DNA from: JAIBJN01 sp035461525
GTDB taxonomy: Bacteria; Actinomycetota; Thermoleophilia; Gaiellales; Gaiellaceae
NCBI GenBank assembly: GCA_035461525.1
Contig: DATHVD010000023.1
Coordinates: 1 to 7,259 of the forward strand
Reading direction: 5' to 3'
DNA: 7,259 nucleotides
Shown: positions 1 through 7,259 of the stretch, in pieces
How the letters are laid out: every line of letters starts with the position of its first letter
Position numbering within the stretch: the stretch's first letter is position 1
Position numbers and translations under genes: made by a program
The notes under the pieces: generated by a model
Told to the model about the DNA's origin: nothing
Seen by the model: only the letters and a program-made list of their open reading frames with translations
Databases searched by the model: none

Positions 1-2010
<2,010 letters not shown>

Positions 2011-2013
2011 AGT

Positions 2014-2018
2014 CCCTC
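2014..2018 (-). promoter_or_regulatory. Ribosome binding site of rpoC, overlapping the rpoB stop codon
   Basis: The minus strand reads TAGAGGGACTTTG. The last base of the rpoB stop codon TAG is the first base of GAGGG, and TTG follows three bases later. The spacing is short for a Shine-Dalgarno site. The overlap with the stop codon suggests that ribosomes ending rpoB re-initiate on rpoC, keeping beta and beta' in balance. This site supports the TTG start, as does the protein alignment. Confidence 0.6.
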
Positions 2019-5000
2019 TATTCCTCGATCTCGAGATCTGCCAGGTCGGGCGCCTCCTCGAAGGCGCCCTTCTCCTCCGCGGGGACCTCGGCACCCTCGG
2101 CGACGTCGCCGAGCTGCTCGTCCGCCGGGAGGGTCATCTCGCCGTCCACGTCCACGCGCTCCTGTCCTTCCTCGGCCTCCTCGGCCGTCGGCTGGCGCGC
2201 CGCCGCCCGGAGTGAGCCGGGCGAGAGGTCGATGCCGAGCTCCTCCGCCGCTCGGAGCAGCTCGTCGTCCTCCTCACGCACCTCGACCTCCGCTCCCTCC
2301 TCGGAGATGACGTTCACGTCGAGCGCGAGCGACTGCATCTCCTTCAGGAGCACCTTGAAGGACTCGGGGATCGAGGGCTCGGCGATGTTCTCGCCCTTGA
2401 CGATCGCCTCGTAGGCCTTCACGCGGCCGACCGTGTCGTCGGACTTGATGGTGAGCATCTCCTGGAGCGTGTAGGCCGAGCCGTACGCCTCGAGTGCCCA
2501 CACCTCCATCTCGCCGAAGCGTTGGCCGCCGAACTGGGCCTTGCCGCCCAGGGGCTGCTGCGTGACGAGCGAGTACGGCCCGGTCGAGCGGGCGTGGATC
2601 TTGTCGTCCACGAGGTGGAGCAGCTTGAGGATGTACATGAACCCGACGGTGACCTTCTGGTCGAAGGGCTCGCCGCTGCGGCCGCTGAACAGGCGCGCCT
2701 TGCCCGAGCAGTGCCGGCCGGCGGGCCGCTTCTCGTCGACCACGAACGTGATCGGCGAGTCGGGGTTCTGCCGCGCCCAGTCCGCGAGGGCCTCGTCCAC
2801 CTGCTCCGGGGTCGCGCCGTCGAAGACTGAGCTCGCCACCGGCGTGGGGCCGTTGCGCTCGCCGTCCTCGGCGAAGACGCCGTGGTGGGCGGCCCAGCCG
2901 AGATGCGTCTCGAGCACCTGGCCGATGTTCATCCGGCTCGGCACCCCGAGCGGGTTCAGGACGACGTCCACGGGCGTGCCGTCCTCGAGGAAGGGCATGT
3001 CCTCCTCGGGCACGATCCGGGCAATGACGCCCTTGTTGCCGTGGCGGCCGGCGAGCTTGTCGCCCTCCGCGATCTTGCGCTTCTTGGCGACGTAGACCCG
3101 CACCAGCTCGTTAACGCCGGGCGAGAGGTCGTCGCCGTTCTCACGCGAGAACGTCTTGACGTCGATCACCTTGCCGCCCTCGCCGTGCGGGACCTTGAGG
3201 GAGGTGTCGCGCACCTCGCGCGCCTTCTCCTTGAAGATCGCGCGGATCAGCTTCTCCTCGGCGGTCAGCTCGGTCTCGCCCTTGGGCGTCACCTTGCCGA
3301 CGAGAAGGTCGCCGGAGCCGACCTCGGCGCCGATGCGGACGACGCCGCGGTCGTCGAGGTCTTTGAGCGACTCCTCGGAGCGGTTCGGGATGTCGCGCGT
3401 GATCTCCTCGTCGCCGAGCTTCGTCGAGCGCGCGTCGATCTCGTACTCGTGGATGTGGATCGACGAGAGCACCTCGTCCTTGACCAGGCGCTCGGAGATG
3501 ACGATCGCGTCCTCGAAGTTGTAGCCCTCGAAGGGCATGAACGCGACGAGGAGGTTCTTGCCGAGCGCGAGCTCGCCCTGCGCGGTCGAGCTGCCGTCCG
3601 CGAGGACGTCGCCGGCCTTCACCTTGTCTCCAAGGCGCACGATCGGCTTCTGGTGGATGAGCGTGCCCTGGTTCGAGCGCATGAACTTCTCGAGGTCGTA
3701 CTCCTCGCGGCCGTCCTTCGTCTCGACGACGATGAGCTCGGCATCGACGTCCACGACCGTGCCGGCGGTCTGCGCGAGGACGACGTCGCCCGTGTCGACC
3801 GCGGCCCGGTACTCGAGCCCCGTGCCGATGAGCGGCGCCTCGGTGATCATGAGCGGCACCGCCTGGCGCTGCATGTTGGAGCCCATGAGCGCGCGGTTGG
3901 CATCGTTGTGCTCGAGGAACGGGATCAGCGCCGTCGCCACGGAGACGATCTGCGCCGGGTTCACGTCCATGAACTGGACCTGCTTCGGGTCGGCCTCGAC
4001 CGGCTGGCCGCCCGGGCCACGGCAGAGGACCGTCGAGTTGACGAACTTGCCCGTGCGCTCGTCGACCGCCTCGTTCGCCTGCGCGATCGTGAGCTTCTCC
4101 TCCTCGGCGGCGTCCAGGTAGACGATCTCGTCCGTCACCTTGCCGTTCTTGACGACGCGGTAGGGCGTCTGGACGAAGCCGAACTCCGAGACCGTCGCCA
4201 TCGAGGAGAGGGAGCCGATGAGGCCGATGTTCGGGCCCTCCGGCGTCTCGATCGGGCACATACGGCCGTAGTGCGTCGGGTGGACGTCACGCACCTCGAT
4301 CGGCGCGCGCTCGCGCGTGAGGCCGCCTGCCCCGAGCGCCGAGAGGCGCCGCCGGTGCGTGAGCCCCGCCAGCGAGTTGGTCTGGTCCATGAACTGCGAG
4401 AGCTGGGAGGAGCCGAAGAACTCCTTCAGCGCCGCCACCACGGGCCGGATGTTGATGATCGTCTGCGGCGTGATCGTGTCGACGTCCTCAGTGGTCATCC
4501 GCTCGCGGACGACGCGCTCCATGCGGTAGAGCCCGACCCGGAAGGCCTCCTGGATCAGCTCGCCGACCGTGCGCAGGCGCCGGTTGCCGAAGTGCTCGTA
4601 CTCGTCGAGCTCGCCCCGGATCGGCTCGCGCGAGAGCGCGATCGAGTCGGCCGCGAAGTCCTTCGACTCCTCGGGCGTCCCGAGCCGCTTGGGCAGCGAG
4701 ACGAGCTTCTGCACGAGCGCGAGGATGTCCTGCGTCGTGAGGACGCGGACGTCCTCGGGCACGTCGACCTCGAGGCGCTGGTTGAGCTTGTAGCGGCCGA
4801 CCTTCGTCAGGTCGTAGCGCTTCGGGTCGAAGAAGAGCCCGCGCAGGAGATTGCGCGCGTTCTCGAGCGTCGGCGGCTCGCCCGGCCGCTGCTTCTTGAA
4901 GACCTCGACGACGGCCTCCTCCTCGCGCGTCGTCGTGTCCTTCTCGAGGGTCGACGCGACGAAGCTGGAATTGTCGAAGAGCTCGAGGATCTTCTCGTTC

Positions 5001-5629
5001 GTGGACGTGTCCAGGGCGAAGCCGGTGGAGGGGTCCTCGGCCGGGAGGGCGCGCAGGAGCGTCGTGATCGGCAGCTTGCGCTTCCGGTCGATGCGCGCGT
5101 AGACGACGCCCTTCTTGTCGATCTCGAGCTCGAGCCAGGAGCCGCGGCTCGGCATCAGGTTGGCGATGAAGACCTGCTTCGTCGGGTCCTTCGGCTCCAT
5201 CAGGTAGGCGCCCGGCGAGCGGACGAGCTGCGTCACGATCACGCGCTCCGTCCCGTTGATGATGAACGTGCCCTGGTCGGTCATCATCGGGAAGTCCCCC
5301 ATGAAGACCGTCTGCTCCCGGATCTCGCCCGTCTCCTTGTTGACGAAGCGGACCGTGATCGAGAGCGGGACCTGGTACGTCAGGTCCTTCTCACGGCATT
5401 CCTTGATCGACACGGGCGGCTCGCCGAACTCGTAGTCGGCGAACTCGACGGCCAGCGTGCCCGTGTAGTCCTCGATCGGCGAGATGTCGTCGATCGTCTC
5501 CCGAAGCCCCTCCTCCAGGAACCACGCGAAGGAAGCCTTCTGGATGTCGATGAGATTCGGTAGGTCGAGGACGTGCTTGAGACGGGAAAAGCTCTTGCGC
5601 GCAGGGCGCGAAACGACCTTGTGGGCCAA
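2018..5629 (-). CDS. rpoB: DNA-directed RNA polymerase subunit beta (RpoB), complete, 1203 aa
   Basis: RpoB pairs with RpoC to form the RNA polymerase active site and is the target of rifampicin. The start is TTG at 5627-5629 (MAHKVVSRPARKSFSR), with GGGAGG nine bases upstream. The N-terminal protrusion and lobe contain GDFPMMTDQGTFIINGTERV. The rifampicin pocket spans about 404-441, with Q412, D415, H425, R428 and S430 matching E. coli Q513, D516, H526, R529 and S531. EVRDVHPTHYGRMCPIETPE follows. GYNFEDAI is at 702-709, the flap region includes VGKVTPKGE around K779, and the active-centre lysines are K858 and K866 in DKLAGRHGNKG (E. coli K1065 and K1073). QRFGEMEVWALEAYGSA (1036-1052) begins the C-terminal clamp part that contacts beta'. 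The two large E. coli lineage inserts appear absent, judging by the numbering offset of 101 rising to 207. The last 65 residues (from S1139) form an acidic tail. rpoC follows after seven bases. Confidence 0.98.
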   Translation of the reverse strand: MAHKVVSRPARKSFSRLKHVLDLPNLIDIQKASFAWFLEEGLRETIDDISPIEDYTGTLAVEFADYEFGEPPVSIKECREKDLTYQVPLSITVRFVNKETGEIREQTVFMGDFPMMTDQGTFIINGTERVIVTQLVRSPGAYLMEPKDPTKQVFIANLMPSRGSWLELEIDKKGVVYARIDRKRKLPITTLLRALPAEDPSTGFALDTSTNEKILELFDNSSFVASTLEKDTTTREEEAVVEVFKKQRPGEPPTLENARNLLRGLFFDPKRYDLTKVGRYKLNQRLEVDVPEDVRVLTTQDILALVQKLVSLPKRLGTPEESKDFAADSIALSREPIRGELDEYEHFGNRRLRTVGELIQEAFRVGLYRMERVVRERMTTEDVDTITPQTIINIRPVVAALKEFFGSSQLSQFMDQTNSLAGLTHRRRLSALGAGGLTRERAPIEVRDVHPTHYGRMCPIETPEGPNIGLIGSLSSMATVSEFGFVQTPYRVVKNGKVTDEIVYLDAAEEEKLTIAQANEAVDERTGKFVNSTVLCRGPGGQPVEADPKQVQFMDVNPAQIVSVATALIPFLEHNDANRALMGSNMQRQAVPLMITEAPLIGTGLEYRAAVDTGDVVLAQTAGTVVDVDAELIVVETKDGREEYDLEKFMRSNQGTLIHQKPIVRLGDKVKAGDVLADGSSTAQGELALGKNLLVAFMPFEGYNFEDAIVISERLVKDEVLSSIHIHEYEIDARSTKLGDEEITRDIPNRSEESLKDLDDRGVVRIGAEVGSGDLLVGKVTPKGETELTAEEKLIRAIFKEKAREVRDTSLKVPHGEGGKVIDVKTFSRENGDDLSPGVNELVRVYVAKKRKIAEGDKLAGRHGNKGVIARIVPEEDMPFLEDGTPVDVVLNPLGVPSRMNIGQVLETHLGWAAHHGVFAEDGERNGPTPVASSVFDGATPEQVDEALADWARQNPDSPITFVVDEKRPAGRHCSGKARLFSGRSGEPFDQKVTVGFMYILKLLHLVDDKIHARSTGPYSLVTQQPLGGKAQFGGQRFGEMEVWALEAYGSAYTLQEMLTIKSDDTVGRVKAYEAIVKGENIAEPSIPESFKVLLKEMQSLALDVNVISEEGAEVEVREEDDELLRAAEELGIDLSPGSLRAAARQPTAEEAEEGQERVDVDGEMTLPADEQLGDVAEGAEVPAEEKGAFEEAPDLADLEIEE
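4305..4420 (-). other. Rifampicin-resistance-determining region of RpoB (about residues 404-442)
   Basis: This stretch encodes the rifampicin pocket. It reads GSSQLSQFMDQ, then TNSLAGLTHRRRLSALG, then AGGLTRER. The residues best known for drug contact and resistance keep the sensitive-type identity: Q412, F413, D415, H425, R428 and S430. Four positions differ from the usual bacterial sequence: T417 for Asn (E. coli 518), S419 for Pro (520), A421 for Ser (522) and A434 for Pro (535). I checked the codons for 415-430 one by one and the reading is unambiguous. The effect on drug binding cannot be told from sequence. Confidence 0.9.
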
Positions 5630-5638
5630 GGACGACGA

Positions 5639-5644
5639 CCTCCC
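5639..5644 (-). promoter_or_regulatory. Ribosome binding site of rpoB
   Basis: GGGAGG on the minus strand, nine bases before TTG at 5629. It is a strong Shine-Dalgarno match at good spacing and is the main reason, with the protein sequence, for choosing the TTG start. The bases just upstream, CCCT at 5655-5652, can pair with AGGG at 5645-5642, so a small hairpin could partly cover the site. Confidence 0.8.
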
Positions 5645-5707
5645 TCTAGGCAGGGTCTAACGACAAGTATCCAGCAGCAAACTGGCGGTACGGCGGCGCG
5701 ACCGTTC

Positions 5708-5737
5708 AGAGTAGCACGGCGAGCGCTTCCGGCGCAA
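5708..5737 (-). promoter_or_regulatory. Probable promoter of the rpoBC operon
   Basis: In the 213-base gap upstream of rpoB the minus strand has TTGCGC (5737-5732), an 18-base spacer, and TACTCT (5713-5708). These fit a housekeeping-sigma promoter of actinobacterial type (TTGNNN, TANNNT). Transcription would begin near 5701, giving an untranslated leader of about 70 bases. It lies downstream of the strong terminator at 5789-5826, as expected for an independent operon promoter. A second possible -10, GATACT nearer to rpoB, lacks a good -35. Assigned by eye only. Confidence 0.45.
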
Positions 5738-5788
5738 CGCGGCGGGTGCGGGAACCGCTACCGCCCCACTGTAGCGCACCCGGCCCGG

Positions 5789-5826
5789 AAATGACGCGAG
5801 GGGCGCCCGGAGGCGCCCCTCGCGTC
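5789..5826 (-). terminator. Intrinsic terminator after the secreted-protein gene
   Basis: A perfect 15-base-pair stem pairs GACGCGAGGGGCGCC (5793-5807) with 5812-5826 across a four-base loop, CGGA. On the minus strand the stem is followed by ATTTCC, a short T stretch. It starts 17 bases after the stop codon of the secreted protein (5843-5845) and lies upstream of the proposed rpoBC promoter, so it separates the two units. The T tract is short, but weak T tracts are common at GC-rich terminators. Read on the plus strand there is no T run and no gene to end. Confidence 0.8.
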
Positions 5827-5842
5827 GGAGCGGGCCCGGGGG

Positions 5843-6592
5843 TCAGAGCAAGAGTCGCAGGGCCGAGAGCACCGATTCCACGTCGGTCGAGCCGGTCTCC
5901 CCGGAGTCTTCACCCTCGTCGCCGGTGGGCTCCTCCGTCTCGCCGTCGCCGCCCTCGCCGGCGTCGCCCTCGGCGGGACACTCGTCCTCGGCGGGCTCGT
6001 CGGAGTCGAGGCTCTCCTCGCCGGTCGACTCCTCCGTCCCCTCCTCGGCCGGAGCCTCCTCCGCGGGCTCGCACTCGGCGGGCTCCTCGGTCTCGCCCTC
6101 GTCGTCGCCGAGCGCCTGCGCGACGCTGGAGACGCACTTGCCGAAGGCGTTGGCCTTGTTCTCGTTCGTGCCGTGGGCCTCCATGAAGGCCTCGGGGTCG
6201 AGAGCGCGCTCGGCCGCGCAGGTCTTCGCCGGGTTGTCGGCCGCCTGCTCGGGGAGCTCGCCGGGGGGCCCCGGCGCCTTCCGGCCGTTCCCGTTCTCGT
6301 CCTCGGCGCCACCGGCGCGCGCGGCGTTGCCCTTGCCCTTGCCGGCGCCCTGCCCCGCCCAGGCGGGCTTGCCGCCGCCGTTCCCCTGGCCGCCGCCCTT
6401 CGCGGCGCCGGCGCCGGCGTTCCCACCGCCGCCGCCTCCCCAGGAGGGCTTCCCCTGGCCCGCCCACGAAGGCTTGCCGGCGTCGCCGTTGCCGTCGCCC
6501 TTCCCGCCGGAGTTGCCGGGCTGCGACGCCGCAGGGACGGCCAGCAGGGCGGCGAGGGCCGCTGCGACCAAGATTTGCACGACGAGTCTCAT
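5843..6592 (-). CDS. Secreted protein of unknown function: Gly/Lys/Trp repeats, two-cysteine core, acidic tail (249 aa)
   Basis: I do not know a function for this protein. It begins with a typical Sec signal peptide: MRL, then a hydrophobic run to about residue 19, and a probable cleavage site after A21 or S23 (VPAASQ). Residues 24-105 are low-complexity, rich in Gly, Asn and Lys, with three KP(S/A)W units at 40-43, 48-51 and 75-78, two of them followed by AGQG. Residues 119-160 form the only ordered-looking part, with C125 and C153 (27 residues between) and the motif GTNENKANAFGKCVSS. I recall similar GTN-x-NK-x-NAFGKC motifs in secreted hypothetical proteins of actinomycetes, unverified here. 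Residues 163-239 have 36 Asp/Glu in 77 and no Lys or Arg, plus C174 and C205. The end is VLSALRLLL. The start at 6592 is chosen because the signal peptide begins there and GGAGG lies ten bases upstream. An in-frame ATG at 6670 with AAAGGAG would add 26 residues. A strong terminator follows the gene. Confidence 0.8.
   Translation of the reverse strand: MRLVVQILVAAALAALLAVPAASQPGNSGGKGDGNGDAGKPSWAGQGKPSWGGGGGGNAGAGAAKGGGQGNGGGKPAWAGQGAGKGKGNAARAGGAEDENGNGRKAPGPPGELPEQAADNPAKTCAAERALDPEAFMEAHGTNENKANAFGKCVSSVAQALGDDEGETEEPAECEPAEEAPAEEGTEESTGEESLDSDEPAEDECPAEGDAGEGGDGETEEPTGDEGEDSGETGSTDVESVLSALRLLL
5876..6106 (-). repeat. Acidic low-complexity tail of the secreted protein (residues 163-239)
   Basis: The frame encodes short imperfect repeats built from Glu, Pro, Ala, Gly, Thr and Ser. 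GETEEP occurs twice (166-171 and 217-222), and PAE occurs with Cys or Asp nearby (PAECEPAEE, EPAEDECPAE). The underlying DNA repeats CTCGGCGGGCTC on the plus strand near 5989 and 6077. The pattern suggests growth by slippage or local duplication. Such tails are often disordered and may bind cations, but no specific role is shown. Confidence 0.7.
6347..6475 (-). repeat. KP(S/A)WAGQG repeat region of the secreted protein
   Basis: Three short units, KPSWAGQG (6475-6452), KPSWGGGG (directly after, to about 6428) and KPAWAGQG (6370-6347), are separated by Gly- and Asn-rich linker. They sit just after the signal peptide. Regularly placed Trp among Gly and Lys could serve surface or wall contact, but this is conjecture. 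Confidence 0.65.
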
Positions 6593-6602
6593 ACGGGATC
6601 GG

Positions 6603-6607
6603 CCTCC
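6603..6607 (-). promoter_or_regulatory. Ribosome binding site for the secreted protein (6592 start)
   Basis: GGAGG on the minus strand, ten bases before ATG at 6592-6590. It decides in favour of the start that places the signal peptide at the N-terminus. A competing site, AAAGGAG, lies four bases before the in-frame ATG at 6670. Confidence 0.55.
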
Positions 6608-6684
6608 AGTGTCAGATCGGCTCGAGAGGAGCGCGTTCACGAGCACAGACGCGTCGGCCCGCCGAAACATGCGGCTCCTTTACG

Positions 6685-6720
6685 AAAAATCAACACATCG
6701 GGGGAGCCCGCCGTCCCCCG
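6685..6720 (-). terminator. Possible weak terminator after the histidine kinase
   Basis: The minus strand has CGGGGGA (6720-6714), an eight-base loop, and TCCCCCG (6705-6699), a perfect seven-pair stem starting six bases after the kinase stop codon. It is followed by ATGTGTTGA and then TTTTT (6689-6685). The T run is nine bases from the stem, further than usual, so read-through into the secreted-protein gene is quite possible. Confidence 0.4.
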
Positions 6721-6726
6721 CCGGAG

Positions 6727-7259
6727 TCAGCCGGCAGGGCCGCGGGGGAACGCGAGGCGAGCGAGGGTCCCGCCGCCTCCGGCGGGCTCCAAGGTGACGC
6801 TCCCGCCGTGGGCCTCCGCCACCCGCCGGACGATCGCCAGGCCGAGCCCCGACCCCGGCTGTCCGCGCGCGGACGGGGCGCGATAGAAGCGGTCGAAGAC
6901 GTACGGGAGATCGTCCTCGGCGACCCCGGGGCCGCGGTCGCGCACGACCACCTCCCCGTCGCCGACCTCGACCCGGACCTCGCCGCCGGGCGGGCTCCAC
7001 TTGGCCGCGTTGTCGAGGAGGTTCCCGATCGCGCGCTCGATCGCGAGCGGGTCGCCGCGGACGACGGACTCACGGAGATCGACCGCGTACTCGACTCCGG
7101 GCCGGTTGCGGCGAGCGCGCTCGACCGCTTCGCCCGCGACGAGGTCGAGACGCACGTCCTCCGGCTCGCCCGCGACGCCCTCGGCCCGGTCGAGCGCGAC
7201 CAGCTCCGCGACTAGCTCGCTCATCTCGGCCAGCTGCTCGACGACGTCGGCGAGCAGCC
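6727..7259 (-). CDS. Sensor histidine kinase, C-terminal part (5' end outside window)
   Basis: The frame is open to the window edge and shows 176 residues. It begins in the second helix of the dimerisation and phosphotransfer domain (LLADVVEQLAEMSELVAELVALDRAEG). The ATG at 7224 sits inside that helix and is not the start; the phospho-accepting His and the sensor part lie beyond 7259. The ATP-binding HATPase_c domain is complete: N box with NLLDNAAKWSPP (7023-6988), G1 box DRGPG (6939-6925), F box FDRFYRA, and G2 box GSGLGLAIV (from about 6855). The protein ends after GTLARLAFPRGPAG. NAAKWSPP and the G2 region resemble MprB-type actinobacterial kinases. Such kinases normally phosphorylate a DNA-binding response regulator encoded next door, presumably just upstream outside the window. 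Its signal and targets cannot be told. The secreted-protein gene follows on the same strand after 134 bases, which hints at a link in envelope physiology but does not show it. Confidence 0.93.
   Translation of the reverse strand, partial: LLADVVEQLAEMSELVAELVALDRAEGVAGEPEDVRLDLVAGEAVERARRNRPGVEYAVDLRESVVRGDPLAIERAIGNLLDNAAKWSPPGGEVRVEVGDGEVVVRDRGPGVAEDDLPYVFDRFYRAPSARGQPGSGLGLAIVRRVAEAHGGSVTLEPAGGGGTLARLAFPRGPAG

Noticed and set aside
2882..5563. Very long open frame (893 codons) on the plus strand opposite rpoB
   Set aside because: It is the complement frame of a highly biased GC-rich gene. The translated sequence is dominated by Leu, Arg, Asp, Glu and Val with no domain, and rpoB on the other strand is certain.
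6664..6693. TTGATT followed 18 bases later by TGTTTC as a promoter for the secreted protein
   Set aside because: The -10 match is poor and the TTGATT overlaps the T run of the possible kinase terminator. Not strong enough to list.
5925..6797. Plus-strand 290-codon frame opposite the secreted protein, with Ser/Pro/Ala-rich sequence
   Set aside because: Its composition is simply the complement of the acidic and Gly-rich repeats. It crosses the intergenic region and the kinase end, and the minus-strand protein has a proper signal peptide and ribosome binding site.
6727..7224. ATG at 7224 as the start of a short 165-residue kinase-like protein
   Set aside because: The frame continues upstream without a stop, and the residues before the ATG (LLADVVEQLAE) continue the helix of the phosphotransfer domain, so this is the cut end of a longer kinase.

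Overview
This window is GC-rich bacterial DNA, and every gene I can support lies on the minus strand. It reads as a high-GC actinomycete. The RNA polymerase beta and beta' subunits have actinobacterial-type sequence, start codons include TTG, and the histidine kinase is of the MprB-like actinobacterial type. A small two-cysteine domain in the secreted protein, together with the enlarged beta' subunit, makes me lean toward a deep-branching class such as Thermoleophilia/Gaiellales. That placement is inference and not shown by the sequence alone.

In transcription order (right to left) the window holds four genes. First is the C-terminal part of a sensor histidine kinase (6727 to beyond 7259), followed by a possible weak terminator. 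Second is a secreted protein of unknown function (5843-6592) with three parts: a Gly/Lys/Trp repeat region, a two-cysteine core and a very acidic tail. It is closed by a strong perfect-stem terminator (5789-5826). Third, after about 160 bases holding a likely promoter and a good ribosome binding site, comes rpoB (2018-5629, complete, TTG start). Fourth is rpoC (2010 to beyond base 1, also TTG start), seven bases downstream of rpoB. It runs off the window after 670 codons, before the catalytic NADFDGD motif.

rpoB and rpoC form one transcription and translation unit making the two large catalytic subunits of RNA polymerase. The kinase and the secreted protein may be functionally linked (envelope sensing and an envelope or secreted product), but only adjacency supports this. 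The window is mostly core housekeeping DNA. I found no mobile element, CRISPR array, RNA gene or defence system. The parts most worth a second look are the secreted protein, a roughly 200-residue extra segment in the N-terminal half of RpoC, substitutions in the rifampicin pocket of RpoB, and the fact that rpoBC is not directly preceded by rplJL.
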